Positions 1 to 7,161 of a stretch of DNA of 64,000 nt are shown one piece after another. The stretch covers positions 1,178,001 to 1,242,000 of the forward strand of contig NC_007204.1 of assembly GCF_000012305.1 (NCBI RefSeq), given 5' to 3'. Position 1 is the first letter of the stretch. Each line of letters opens with the position of its first letter. The notes under the pieces are model-generated. The model made no database searches and was not told the DNA's origin. It was given only the letters and a program-made list of their open reading frames with translations. The DNA comes from Psychrobacter arcticus 273-4 (lineage in GTDB: Bacteria > Pseudomonadota > Gammaproteobacteria > Pseudomonadales > Moraxellaceae). The position numbers were made by a program, and so were the translations under genes.

Positions 1-1
1 T

Positions 2-973
2 CTCAGCAAGCTCTGGCATATCTTTCTTTAAGCGGCTACTGTCAAAGCGATTACTTACTTGGACCTTGTAAGTAGCGACCACTTCGCCGTCGATTGCCAA
101 TGTCTCATTGTCTTGAATCTGACAAATAAGGTCAGTCTGGGCGAGCTCGAGCGCGGCTTTGACTTCTTTCTCTTGCGCCTTTAATGACTCATAATGCTCA
201 AAGGCTTTGGCGGCTTCACTATCCGGCTCGACATCAAGCGTGGTATCAGGATTGTGGCGTGGGTACTTATCCTTAGCGTTCTGCAGCGTGGTAGCGTCAG
301 GCTCAACACCTGCTAATACGTTGTGGGTCCAGAAGCTTTCGGCTGCCTCAAACAAGTAATCGATAAAGTCCTGGTGACGCTCAATTTTGTACTGACGATA
401 TTTGTTACCGCCAATCAGTACAGCCATGTGACAGACTTGCGTATCAGTCACCCCCATGTACCACTGAGCTTGGCACTGATACTGGTCCGGCACTTCGTCC
501 GACTCTTCATTGCCCCAATTTTTACCGACGTACTCAGATGCGGTCTTAATCTCGACAATCTGATCAGTAGTCAGCTTGCCGTCTTTAAAGCGTACATTGC
601 CCCAGCCTTTAACTTCGTTGTTCACCACAGCACGATCAATGTTAGCGATGGCCCAGCGATGTTCTGGGTGACGCATGAGGAAGTTAACGTTCTGAATCTT
701 CAGACCACTTCGTTTTGAAAATTCGCGTGCTACCGTGTCCTCGAGTATGGTTCCCCAATAGGCAAACTCGTTCATATCTTCATCAGCTAACGGCTGCGTC
801 TTAGACTGGTAGATATCGTAAGCAGTAGCGTAGGGCGATACACCGATGATGGCTGCTATGTCACTGCCACCAATCCCGCTTTGACGTAATGTGAGCCAAT
901 CCTCACGGCATAGAGTGCTGGTCTTAATAGCATTGGCGTCTTGATATTTCTCAAATTTGATTGCGAGTCCCAT
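2..973 (-). CDS. YqaJ-type phage exonuclease/recombinase (C-terminus cut by window edge)
   Basis: The reverse-strand frame is open from the ATG at 973 to the window edge (324 codons, no stop), so the protein is partial. It matches the YqaJ/lambda-exonuclease fold: an N-terminal WLTLRQSGIGGSDIAAIIG-type segment (residues 26-44), a catalytic-type D113, an E141-I-K143 pair typical of PD-(D/E)XK nucleases, and a Gln-rich DQYQCQAQ helix (163-170). The family resects double-stranded DNA 5' to 3' for single-strand annealing recombination. The start follows GGGAG at good spacing and comes 2 nt after the previous stop, so it is translationally coupled. A single-strand annealing partner would be expected to the left, outside the window. 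Confidence 0.85.
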   Translation of the reverse strand, partial: MGLAIKFEKYQDANAIKTSTLCREDWLTLRQSGIGGSDIAAIIGVSPYATAYDIYQSKTQPLADEDMNEFAYWGTILEDTVAREFSKRSGLKIQNVNFLMRHPEHRWAIANIDRAVVNNEVKGWGNVRFKDGKLTTDQIVEIKTASEYVGKNWGNEESDEVPDQYQCQAQWYMGVTDTQVCHMAVLIGGNKYRQYKIERHQDFIDYLFEAAESFWTHNVLAGVEPDATTLQNAKDKYPRHNPDTTLDVEPDSEAAKAFEHYESLKAQEKEVKAALELAQTDLICQIQDNETLAIDGEVVATYKVQVSNRFDSSRLKKDMPELAE

Positions 974-975
974 GG

Positions 976-1260
976 TTACTTTCTCCCATATGCTGTTGCG
1001 ATAAATTGGTTGGCTTTTTTAGCCGTTTGGTATTCTTCAGAGTCGTAGTAAGCGTCGTTCTTGTATTGCTTGTCAGTAGCAAGAGATACTTCTAATTTGT
1101 GCAGCGCAATAGCGTTGCTTTCGTTTTGCAGGTCGACATCTAGCGCACAACCAGTTATGCCTTCTGTGACTATCACGACGATGCAATATCGGTCGACGTC
1201 TAGCGCACAACCAGTTGTTAGCATTGGCGCTAAGAGGGCGATGATTAAAGTCTTATACAT
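976..1260 (-). CDS. Small phage lipoprotein with an in-frame duplicated lipobox segment
   Basis: 94 aa starting MYKTLIIALLAP; the second of two ATGs is chosen because GGAG lies 6 nt upstream of it, whereas the first ATG almost touches the SD. A hydrophobic signal ends in a lipobox-like LTTGC, so the product is probably a lipoprotein. The segment TGCALDVD occurs twice, 20 residues apart, reflecting a 60-bp-period direct repeat in the DNA. The C-terminal half is polar. It lies in the leftward early operon just upstream of the exonuclease. No family recognised. Confidence 0.6.
   Translation of the reverse strand: MYKTLIIALLAPMLTTGCALDVDRYCIVVIVTEGITGCALDVDLQNESNAIALHKLEVSLATDKQYKNDAYYDSEEYQTAKKANQFIATAYGRK
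1131..1216. repeat. 26-bp direct repeat, period 60 bp
   Basis: The copies at 1131-1156 and 1191-1216 differ at one position (GGTCGACATC versus GGTCGACGTC, then TAGCGCACAACCAGTT). The 60-bp period keeps frame and duplicates the lipobox region of the small lipoprotein. Confidence 0.85.
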
Positions 1261-1271
1261 TGGCATGCTCC

Positions 1272-1640
1272 TTATGCTGCGTAGTAGCTATTGGCTGGTT
1301 GACTTGCTTCGATATTGCCTTCGATGAAATCCTTGATAATTTCGATAATCTGTAACGTGTCATCGGCTGTCATCACGTAACTACCAAGCGGTAGTAGATC
1401 GTCGGTTTCAATATCGAGAATCTCTACAATGCTGAGATTGGTCACGCTATCGACTTCTATCCAGCTATCACCCTCTACTGCTAAGTGACCGCCCCAATAC
1501 TCATTGCGTTCGCCACATTCTCGATAATCCGAGTCGTATTTGCAGTGCACGCACTTATCATCGATGATGATGTAAGCGTGTCCATTTTTGCTTGATGCTT
1601 CGTTGTCCGCATCGTTGTCTAATCTGATAATCTGTGCCAT
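1272..1640 (-). CDS. Hypothetical phage early protein
   Basis: 122 aa, strongly acidic, with a cysteine cluster (CVHCKYDSDYREC, residues about 31-43) that could bind a metal, and no recognisable catalytic motif. GGAG precedes the ATG by about 10 nt. It ends 11 nt before the lipoprotein start in the leftward early operon, downstream of the 55-aa gene and a hairpin. No family recognised. Confidence 0.6.
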   Translation of the reverse strand: MAQIIRLDNDADNEASSKNGHAYIIIDDKCVHCKYDSDYRECGERNEYWGGHLAVEGDSWIEVDSVTNLSIVEILDIETDDLLPLGSYVMTADDTLQIIEIIKDFIEGNIEASQPANSYYAA

Positions 1641-1663
1641 AATCTTTTCACTCCTTAGTGAGT

Positions 1664-1701
1664 AAAGCCCCTTTAGATGTCGAAGTCGGAGGGGCTTTTT
1701 T
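1664..1701. terminator. Hairpin with T-tract between early-operon genes
   Basis: A 9-bp perfect stem (AAAGCCCCT, 1664-1672, pairing with 1690-1698) is followed by a T run on the + strand to 1701; on the minus strand only three Ts follow. As the flanking genes are leftward, it may act as a leaky attenuator or block antisense transcripts. Confidence 0.55.
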
Positions 1702-1708
1702 ATGGGTG

Positions 1709-1876
1709 TTATTTGGCTAGCTCTACATCTACGCCAATGACCTTCTTTTTACTTCCTGCCCAGTCGTAAGATGACTTCATCTCGTTTAATTTTTCATCTA
1801 GATTTGACGTGCAAACGAAGTTAGGACTTTTCGAACCGTCTTGAAACTTAAGGGTTATCCAGTACATTTTGCTCAT
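1709..1876 (-). CDS. Hypothetical 55-aa phage protein, first gene of the leftward early operon
   Basis: The protein runs from MSKMYWITLKFQDGSK to VIGVDVELAK. The ATG at 1876 is preceded by AGAGG at about 8 nt. It is the first gene after the leftward promoter at 2003-2031, in the place lambda uses for early-left genes. It is basic-acidic mixed, without membrane segments. No family recognised. Confidence 0.6.
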   Translation of the reverse strand: MSKMYWITLKFQDGSKSPNFVCTSNLDEKLNEMKSSYDWAGSKKKVIGVDVELAK

Positions 1877-2002
1877 TGCATTACCTCTTACTCAGTTGAT
1901 TAATTCAGCATTAACGACTGTTGCCAATCGTCAATAATTTATTAACTCTTAATCCCAAGTTGTTAAATAGTTTCGGCTAACTCGTTATTAGCTGATAAGG
2001 TA

Positions 2003-2031
2003 ATATTACACACCATGTGAAAATATGTCAA
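2003..2031 (-). promoter_or_regulatory. Leftward early promoter (PL-like)
   Basis: On the minus strand, TTGACA (complement of 2026-2031) and TAATAT (complement of 2003-2008) are separated by 17 bp, close to the sigma-70 consensus. An operator-like palindrome fills the spacer, so repressor binding would block polymerase. It drives the 55-aa gene through the YqaJ exonuclease. Confidence 0.8.
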
Positions 2032-2055
2032 TAATTATATGCACACAATGTGAAT
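2006..2055. promoter_or_regulatory. Left operator pair for the phage repressor
   Basis: Two 16-bp partially palindromic sites, TTACACACCATGTGAA (2006-2021) and TGCACACAATGTGAAT (2040-2055), share the CACA...TGTG half-sites seen three times in the repressor/Cro intergenic region (7140-7212). The first lies inside the leftward promoter. This is the layout of lambda OL and OR. Confidence 0.75.
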
Positions 2056-2084
2056 ATTTTATTTCTGTGTGAAATTACAAGCAC

Positions 2085-2109
2085 AAAAAAACCCGCTCAA
2101 AGGCGGGGT
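2085..2109 (-). terminator. Leftward-facing hairpin terminator
   Basis: ACCCGC (2091-2096) pairs with GCGGGGT (2103-2109, one bulged G), preceded on the + strand by seven As, which become a T-tract for leftward transcription. Confidence 0.5.
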
Positions 2110-2201
2110 GGGTGATGGAGTAGGCACAAAGAAGTGTTGATCAAAGAGCTAGGCGGTGCTATGTTCGAATTTATATTATTCGATTGTTAAGGTAGTAACC
2201 T

Positions 2202-2375
2202 ATGAAAATTTGGTCCACGTTTTTTATCTCTATGTTAATGATGGCGCCAGTTGTGCAGGCGAATGCTCAGAACTATCCTTGCTCTAAAAGCATGGGCGGT
2301 GTATCACATTGCCAAAATGGTAAGTTTGTTTGTAATAACGGTAAGATTAGCCAGTCTAAGAAAGTTTGTAGTTAG
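2202..2375 (+). CDS. Small secreted cysteine-rich protein
   Basis: 57 aa. An N-terminal signal peptide (MKIWSTFFISMLMMAPVVQA, cleavage likely after an AxA near residue 20-22) precedes a short mature part with four cysteines and the pattern C-S-K-S-M-G-G-V-S-H-C ... F-V-C ... K-V-C. I recall similar short periplasmic proteins in Acinetobacter and relatives, of unknown function. Four cysteines would allow two disulphides after export. It stands alone between two hairpins, reading opposite to the early-left operon, so it is probably a separately transcribed cargo gene. Confidence 0.6.
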   Translation: MKIWSTFFISMLMMAPVVQANAQNYPCSKSMGGVSHCQNGKFVCNNGKISQSKKVCS

Positions 2376-2401
2376 GCTTTGGTAGATTGATAAGCAATAA
2401 A

Positions 2402-2425
2402 AAAACCCGCTGAGAGGCGGGTTTT
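2402..2425. terminator. Bidirectional terminator
   Basis: A perfect 9-bp stem AAAACCCGC/GCGGGTTTT with a 6-nt loop lies just after the small secreted protein. Confidence 0.75.
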
Positions 2426-2461
2426 ATCGTTATACCAGTTATCAAACATAGAATATATTTT

Positions 2462-2495
2462 ATAACTTGACTAAAGTTATCCTTTGGGTTAATAT
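2462..2495 (+). promoter_or_regulatory. Promoter and palindromic operator of the XRE/ImmA pair
   Basis: TTGACT (2467-2472) and TAATAT (2490-2495) are 17 bp apart. The -35 is embedded in a perfect inverted repeat, ATAACTT-gacta-AAGTTAT (2462-2480), a likely operator for autoregulation by the downstream XRE protein. Confidence 0.7.
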
Positions 2496-2569
2496 ATTTC
2501 TCATGATACTAATAAAAAGAAAGCATATTTATTGAAGTACCAAATAGTTAGTACATAAGGGAGCAAACA

Positions 2570-2917
2570 ATGGCAACAGTTACTGATTTCGGTAAAAAAC
2601 TTAGAAAACTTCGTATTGATCATGAAGTTATGTTGAAGACAATGGCAGATTCTATAGGTGTCTCTTCTCCATATTTATCGGCTATAGAAACAGGCAGAAA
2701 ACCAGTTAATGCACACTTACTTAATAGCATCATTAATTCATTACAACTTTCAGAACAAGAAGGCACAGAGCTTACAAAGCTTGCTAGTAAATTAGAGCCT
2801 GATGTAGTTATTAAGGGGAATGATGTTTATGAAACTGAGTTGGCATTAATGTTTGCAAGACGTATGGATAATAAGAGCTTTGATTTGAAAAATCTTGAAG
2901 ATTTTTTGAATACTTAG
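2570..2917 (+). CDS. XRE-family HTH regulator
   Basis: 115 aa with a cro/C1-type helix-turn-helix over roughly residues 8-62 (FGKKLRKLRIDHEVMLKTMA, then SSPYLSAIETGRKPV). The C-terminal 50 residues are helical and acidic and may dimerise or contact the next protein. AGGGAG lies about 7 nt before the ATG. It is followed after 21 nt by an ImmA/IrrE metallopeptidase gene. Such pairs usually work as a DNA-binding repressor and its activating protease, and the palindrome at 2462-2480 suggests autoregulation. Low-G+C composition like the neighbouring 3-6 kb cargo. Confidence 0.85.
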   Translation: MATVTDFGKKLRKLRIDHEVMLKTMADSIGVSSPYLSAIETGRKPVNAHLLNSIINSLQLSEQEGTELTKLASKLEPDVVIKGNDVYETELALMFARRMDNKSFDLKNLEDFLNT

Positions 2918-2938
2918 CAGACAATTAAGGGATTTAAT

Positions 2939-3484
2939 ATGTTGGATTTTCTACAAAAGCACAATACAGGTATTAAGGTTAAGCCTCGAAGTAAAGATTC
3001 AATAGCAGGGTTAGCTGGAGCATTTAGAAGAAAAGTATGTAAAACAGAAGTTACCGATTGTCTTGATGTCTTAAAAGTACTTGAGTTAATTTTGCCAAAA
3101 TTGACTAAGGGGGAGTTTGAATTCTTCCCATTAGATAATGAGATAATGGGCGATACAGAAGCAGCAATGTCTCCAGATCGTATGAAAATGTGTATAAGAA
3201 AAGATGTCTATGACGCATTGCATGATGGAGATTTTAGAGCGCGATTTACTATTGCCCATGAATTTGGGCATTTTGTGTTGCATGAAGGTGTTGCTTTAGC
3301 TAGAGGGAACGCAAAAAATCATAAGATATATGAGGATTCAGAGTGGCAAGCTAATTGTTTTGCTGCAGAGCTACTCGCCCCAGTAAGCCAATGCATAAAT
3401 ATGACAGAAGATGAAATAATGGAAAAATTTCAAGTTAGTCGTCAGTGCGCAGGGTTTAGGATTAAAGAGGCGAATAAGAGATGA
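2939..3484 (+). CDS. ImmA/IrrE-family metallopeptidase
   Basis: 181 aa. The zinc-protease motif HEFGH is at residues 107-111 (RFTIAHEFGHFVLHE), followed by the family's SEWQANCFAAELLAP segment (134-148) carrying the third metal-ligand glutamate. Relatives include ICEBs1 ImmA, which cleaves its cognate XRE repressor, and Deinococcus IrrE/PprI, which cleaves DdrO after DNA damage. Directly downstream of the XRE gene, it is predicted to cleave or inactivate it. What the pair controls is not evident; no obvious toxin follows. Confidence 0.85.
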   Translation: MLDFLQKHNTGIKVKPRSKDSIAGLAGAFRRKVCKTEVTDCLDVLKVLELILPKLTKGEFEFFPLDNEIMGDTEAAMSPDRMKMCIRKDVYDALHDGDFRARFTIAHEFGHFVLHEGVALARGNAKNHKIYEDSEWQANCFAAELLAPVSQCINMTEDEIMEKFQVSRQCAGFRIKEANKR

Positions 3485-3636
3485 TTTAAATTACATTTAA
3501 ACCAGTTTTGTACTGTAAAACCAAGGCAGTGCAGAAGCCTTAGAAAGAAGTACAGGTATAACGTCAGAACCTATATCTTATCAATTTTTAAGGTCATTAA
3601 CAATCCTTGGTTACAATTCGCCAGGAGAAGAATCTA

Positions 3637-3795
3637 ATGGCTAAGAAAAAAATAAACAGTAAACCTGCCCCAAAAGGCATGAGATGGGTGTGTTGCCGCT
3701 TCCGTAAGGTGCGTGGTACTTCAGGTAAAAAGCTAGACGCTCACGAATATGGTTATGAAGCATGGTGCTTTTTAGTACCTAGTGGTGGTCCATGA
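3637..3795 (+). CDS. Small basic hypothetical protein
   Basis: 52 aa starting MAKKKINSKPAPKG, chosen because AGGAG lies about 9 nt upstream; the frame extends 10 codons further without an SD. It is rich in Lys/Arg with W and C residues (MRWVCCRFRKVRGTSGKKLDA) and a terminal YEAWCFLV segment. Similar short proteins occur beside mobile elements; function unknown. It is followed by a strong terminator. Confidence 0.55.
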   Translation: MAKKKINSKPAPKGMRWVCCRFRKVRGTSGKKLDAHEYGYEAWCFLVPSGGP

Positions 3796-3836
3796 TCGTT
3801 AGTTAGATGTTGTTAATATCTTTTTCTAAAAAATAG

Positions 3837-3861
3837 AAGCCTCTTTATAGAGGCTTTTTTT
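3837..3861 (+). terminator. Rho-independent terminator
   Basis: The perfect 8-bp stem AAGCCTCT/AGAGGCTT with a 4-nt loop is followed by seven Ts, ending the rightward XRE/ImmA/small-protein unit. Confidence 0.85.
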
Positions 3862-3914
3862 ATGCTTGGGATGGTTACCCTTATAATTCTTATGTAAGTT
3901 ATAAAGCAGACAAT

Positions 3915-3942
3915 AAAAAACCCATTGTGAGGTGGGTTTTTT
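3915..3942. terminator. Bidirectional terminator between convergent units
   Basis: AAAAAACCCA pairs with TGGGTTTTTT. It ends the leftward lysogenic operon just after the DUF3037-like gene and can also stop rightward transcripts. Confidence 0.8.
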
Positions 3943-3959
3943 ATTAAAGTAATTTCTAA

Positions 3960-4868
3960 TTAATCAACAAATTCTAATACTTTAGTGCCACACTCTTCAG
4001 ATGAGTGAGCTATTTGAATATCGATATCGTAACCATCTTTATTCATTTTCTCCAACGAATATAGGCATTTATCCAATTCGTTTCGAATATTTATTTGAAC
4101 TGCTTCAGTAAATACGATCTCATCTACAGGTGGTACATAAATAATTATACTAGCCTTGATAGCTTTTCCTAAAATTTCACAGCAGTTTGTGACATTAGTG
4201 CAACCAACATAATCAATATTATATCGACGATGAATATCATCTAAGTAAGCGGCTGAGATAATCGTACCATAGTATTCTGCCCTGGTACTGGAATCCCCTA
4301 AACTATACTTAGAAATAGGCATATCTACTAACATCCCTTTTTCATTGCTATTATTGGTAATTAGAAAAGGCTCTGGATTATAAATTTTATCCTTCATTCC
4401 TTTTCTTCTACTTTCAATTTGATTAAATACTTTTTTGCGTAAATCAGTTGTGCCCAGAGCTTGACTTTTCTTTGACTTTTTTTCATTTCTACATATAAGA
4501 GATACCATTGACCCGTATAGATCGTCTAATATTTCGTCAATACTTTCACCTCGTGCTGTTTGATAGCTTGAATAGATAATGTGAGGAGAAGGCGTAATTG
4601 TATAATTATTATTTGCAAACATCTCGTCAACTATATCAAGCAAAAACTTAATATTTGCAGCTCCACTTATACCAAACAAACACTGAAAGGCGTCTGTAGT
4701 TTCTAGAATCCTATAATGGCATTTGCTATTTTTATCTACGAAAACTACACCAACGTTGAATATCTCTCCTGAAATTCTATCGGGCATAAACCGCACAGTA
4801 AACCAGTTTCCTGATATTAAGTCACTGTTTTCGCTGCTGTTGAGTAAACTCAGCCATGATGTATTCAT
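3960..4868 (-). CDS. DUF3037-like partner of the HipA-like kinase
   Basis: 302 aa. The N-terminal part contains GNWFTVRFMPDRISGEIFNVGVVFVD (about residues 20-45), which resembles the start of DUF3037 proteins (a Y/F-x-V-R-y-P-D...GE-x-N-V-G-V pattern). The rest is longer than the usual ~115-aa family and I do not recognise it. Its ATG overlaps the kinase stop (ATGA), implying coupled, perhaps stoichiometric, translation. DUF3037 genes are commonly found beside HipA-like kinases. By analogy it may be the antitoxin, substrate or adaptor. AT-rich composition suggests acquisition. Confidence 0.6.
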   Translation of the reverse strand: MNTSWLSLLNSSENSDLISGNWFTVRFMPDRISGEIFNVGVVFVDKNSKCHYRILETTDAFQCLFGISGAANIKFLLDIVDEMFANNNYTITPSPHIIYSSYQTARGESIDEILDDLYGSMVSLICRNEKKSKKSQALGTTDLRKKVFNQIESRRKGMKDKIYNPEPFLITNNSNEKGMLVDMPISKYSLGDSSTRAEYYGTIISAAYLDDIHRRYNIDYVGCTNVTNCCEILGKAIKASIIIYVPPVDEIVFTEAVQINIRNELDKCLYSLEKMNKDGYDIDIQIAHSSEECGTKVLEFVD

Positions 4869-5734
4869 ATTAATAGTTCCACTCTAGATGTTACTTGTTC
4901 AAATGCGTTATCTGCTCTCTTATTTAAGAAATCTAGGAATTCAATATAGTCTGATGAGTTTGAGCTATATATAGAATTCATCCAATTATTCACTTCATTG
5001 TTTATTGACGCAATAGCATTGGAATGCTTGTGACACTCGTGGATCATACTGCTACGAATTTTGACAAATTCTTTTTGTGGCATCAAGTCCTTTGCGATAT
5101 CAAAAAGTTGATTCTTATACTTCTTATCTACATCTAAATCACTAGTTAACCAGCCATATCCATATGTGTCATATTTGCACACTAGCATATCATTATCAAT
5201 AACATGATATTTAGCCTTGCCCGTTCTAAGCAAATTTCCCATATGCCTATCGACGTGCGCAATTGTATTATCCATTGCTATGGTATCACCTATATGTGAC
5301 CATTTTGCAAGCTCATCTATTAACTTTTTGCTACGTGTATGATACTCAAATGCGGTTTCACTCTTGTCAATTTTTGAGGTACAGAAAATAGGATAGAATT
5401 CGTTATCAAAGAATTTCTTTCCTAGCACGGAATCAGAAAATCCAATGTTATCGTTTTCAGCAATATCTTGAGTTGGAATCAAAGCAATACATGCGTATTT
5501 AGGCTGAGGAATTTCGAGAGCGTTAGCTATTAAATAACCAACAATTTCGTTAAACAAAGATCTATCAGTAAAGTCTAAGGGATATATCTTCCCATACATA
5601 TCAATAGCCTTGTTTTCATTGGGATGCTTAAAGCTAGCAACGAATACTGGGTTAAGATTATTCTTATCTGTAATCCATCCTTTAAAGTTACGATAGCAAC
5701 TTATATCTAGAAATCTAACTATTTTATCGGGCAT
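4865..5734 (-). CDS. HipA-like protein kinase in the lysogenic operon
   Basis: 289 aa. N-terminal EIVGYLIANALEIPQPKYACIALIP (63-87) resembles the P-loop-proximal region of HipA-like kinases. The catalytic motif is H160-V-D162-R163-H164-M-G-N167, followed by a metal-binding-type I-D180-N-D182, the HxDRHxxN...DN(D) signature shared by HipA and PI-kinase-like folds. No HipB-type HTH is adjacent; the partner is the overlapping DUF3037-like gene. GGAG lies 6 nt before the ATG. It follows the repressor and lipoprotein genes on the same strand, so expression in the lysogen is likely. Possible roles are toxin kinase or phage exclusion; function inferred, not shown. Confidence 0.72.
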   Translation of the reverse strand: MPDKIVRFLDISCYRNFKGWITDKNNLNPVFVASFKHPNENKAIDMYGKIYPLDFTDRSLFNEIVGYLIANALEIPQPKYACIALIPTQDIAENDNIGFSDSVLGKKFFDNEFYPIFCTSKIDKSETAFEYHTRSKKLIDELAKWSHIGDTIAMDNTIAHVDRHMGNLLRTGKAKYHVIDNDMLVCKYDTYGYGWLTSDLDVDKKYKNQLFDIAKDLMPQKEFVKIRSSMIHECHKHSNAIASINNEVNNWMNSIYSSNSSDYIEFLDFLNKRADNAFEQVTSRVELLI

Positions 5735-5849
5735 ATTTTTCTCCAGTCATTATTTTTGAAATGAGGTATCGAGGCAGTTTTGTATGACTAATTAACAAGA
5801 ATTATTATGAAAAGTTAAATTACAGGAAACTATTTTAAGTATTCTTTCT

Positions 5850-6245
5850 TTAAACTTCCCCATACATCTCATCACACACCTTCAGCCCAATCTCTCTAGC
5901 CTCACTCAAAACAGCACCTTTCTTAATGCTGTAAGGTACGTTTGGAGTCATACTTGCCTGCTTCAGAGATTTGGCCGCAGCCTTGTTAAGTGGCGTACCA
6001 ATATAAGACTCATCGGTAAATTCGACAGGATGAAAATATACAGAAGGTCCATACTCTGGATGTGTAATACATACAATTTCGCCTGATACGGTAAATGGGT
6101 AGGCCGTATAGTGTTCGCCATACCAATCACTTTCATTCACTATCACAAAGTCAATGCTATGATTATTATCTTGTACGGGTGTGCATGCAGCTATGGATAG
6201 AGCTGCTGCTAAGCTGATTAACCACCTAGATATATTGATTCGCAT
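5850..6245 (-). CDS. DUF2511 (YebY)-like lipoprotein
   Basis: 131 aa from the ATG at 6245, where AAGGA lies about 9 nt upstream; an in-frame ATG nine codons earlier has no SD. The signal RINISRWLISLAAALSIAAC ends in a lipobox (S-I-A-A-C), so it is probably lipid-anchored. The mature part has the DUF2511 pattern: DWYGEHYTAYPFTVSGEIVC, a VYFHP strand, and PLNKAAAKSL. E. coli YebY is the reference member, a small envelope protein. Located in the repressor operon, it is a candidate lysogenic-conversion envelope protein. Confidence 0.7.
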   Translation of the reverse strand: MRINISRWLISLAAALSIAACTPVQDNNHSIDFVIVNESDWYGEHYTAYPFTVSGEIVCITHPEYGPSVYFHPVEFTDESYIGTPLNKAAAKSLKQASMTPNVPYSIKKGAVLSEAREIGLKVCDEMYGEV

Positions 6246-6262
6246 GGCATACCATCCTTGTA

Positions 6263-6373
6263 TTAATCCCAATCCAGCGCCTCACGATACACGCACCATC
6301 CCAATGGCAATGTGTCGACTGGCTTGGCGTGTTTTAAAAAATGGCAGATCCAGTAATATTCAAATGGTTTCAT
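6263..6373 (-). CDS. 36-aa hypothetical protein in the repressor operon
   Basis: The peptide starts MKPFEYYWICHFLKHAKPVD and ends in REALDWD. The ATG at 6373 is preceded by GAGG at a suitable distance and lies 7 nt after the repressor stop, suggesting coupled expression. It is rich in aromatic residues. Too short to assign a family. Confidence 0.5.
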   Translation of the reverse strand: MKPFEYYWICHFLKHAKPVDTLPLGWCVYREALDWD

Positions 6374-6380
6374 AGTGACC

Positions 6381-7100
6381 TCATCTATATCTGGTTACTT
6401 TGCTATCAACGATACCGACAAGCATACATTCACCCATAGGCACTATCTTTTGATCAGGCCAGTCTGGATTAAGCGGTTTTAGGTACATGTCTTCAGGACC
6501 ATTACCCATGATGAGCTGTTTAAACGTGGCTTGCTTATCGTCATTGCAGTGTATAACCACCAAGTCCCCGTCTTTTAAATCCCACGGTGCTATCTCAGGC
6601 TCTACATAAATAATCTCATCGGGTTTAAATTCAGGCCACATGCTGCGTCCCTGAATAATCAATCCAAATGCGCGCTTAGAAAGGTGCTGTGGTCGTGGTA
6701 TCCAATCGATCACATCATCTATCGTGACCGGCATCACATCCGAAAAACTACCAGCCGCTACCCAACTGATTACAGGTACGTAACCGTCCATTCTGTAATC
6801 AACCGGAACTCTCAGTGTGCCTTCAGGGTCATTGGGGTTTGTAGTGCTTTGTATCGTACTACTTTGCATAGTTTTTATTTTAGCTTTGAGGTCGCTGACG
6901 GTAGTGTTAGGTGATGAACCACTCAAGATATAGTTGGCATCAGCATTATATTTCTCTGCTGCAGCTAATGCTCCTTCCTTAGAAACACCTCTTTTTGCCC
7001 AGTTAGTGACTGTTGATGCTCCTACGTTCAAATCTAGGGCGATTTTAGATTTTTTGTTTGTCCCTGCTACTTCTTGCAGCCTAACCATGCTTTGGTCCAT
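6381..7100 (-). CDS. CI/LexA-type phage repressor with S24 autopeptidase domain
   Basis: 239 aa. HTH in residues 1-62 (KSKIALDLNVGASTVTNWAKRGVS) and an S24 peptidase domain at about 105-235. The autocleavage bond is A116-G117 (WVAAGSFSD), the nucleophile S153 (QGRSMWPE) and the general base K194 (ATFKQL). The family represses lytic promoters and self-cleaves on RecA filaments after DNA damage, giving SOS induction. GAGGTG lies 5 nt before the ATG. It is divergent from the Cro-like gene, with three operator-like sites between, and heads the leftward lysogenic operon. Confidence 0.93.
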   Translation of the reverse strand: MDQSMVRLQEVAGTNKKSKIALDLNVGASTVTNWAKRGVSKEGALAAAEKYNADANYILSGSSPNTTVSDLKAKIKTMQSSTIQSTTNPNDPEGTLRVPVDYRMDGYVPVISWVAAGSFSDVMPVTIDDVIDWIPRPQHLSKRAFGLIIQGRSMWPEFKPDEIIYVEPEIAPWDLKDGDLVVIHCNDDKQATFKQLIMGNGPEDMYLKPLNPDWPDQKIVPMGECMLVGIVDSKVTRYR

Positions 7101-7131
7101 AAATCACCTCATTTTTTCATTGTTCAAATTA

Positions 7132-7161
7132 ATATTATTTTACACGCTGTGTGGAACTCAA
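7132..7161 (-). promoter_or_regulatory. Repressor-maintenance promoter (PRM-like)
   Basis: On the minus strand, TTGAGT (complement of 7156-7161) and TAATAT (complement of 7132-7137) are separated by 18 bp. It overlaps the operator at 7140-7155, as expected for autoregulated repressor synthesis. Confidence 0.6.

Larger units (their letters stand above)
1877..2201. other. Gene-free early-left control region
   Basis: This 325-bp stretch holds the leftward promoter, two repressor-type operators and a leftward-facing hairpin, each listed separately. I see no further gene of convincing length in it. Confidence 0.6.

Noticed and set aside
323..718. Rightward open frame of 131 codons
   Set aside because: It lies antisense inside the YqaJ exonuclease gene, has no SD, and its translation is not protein-like.
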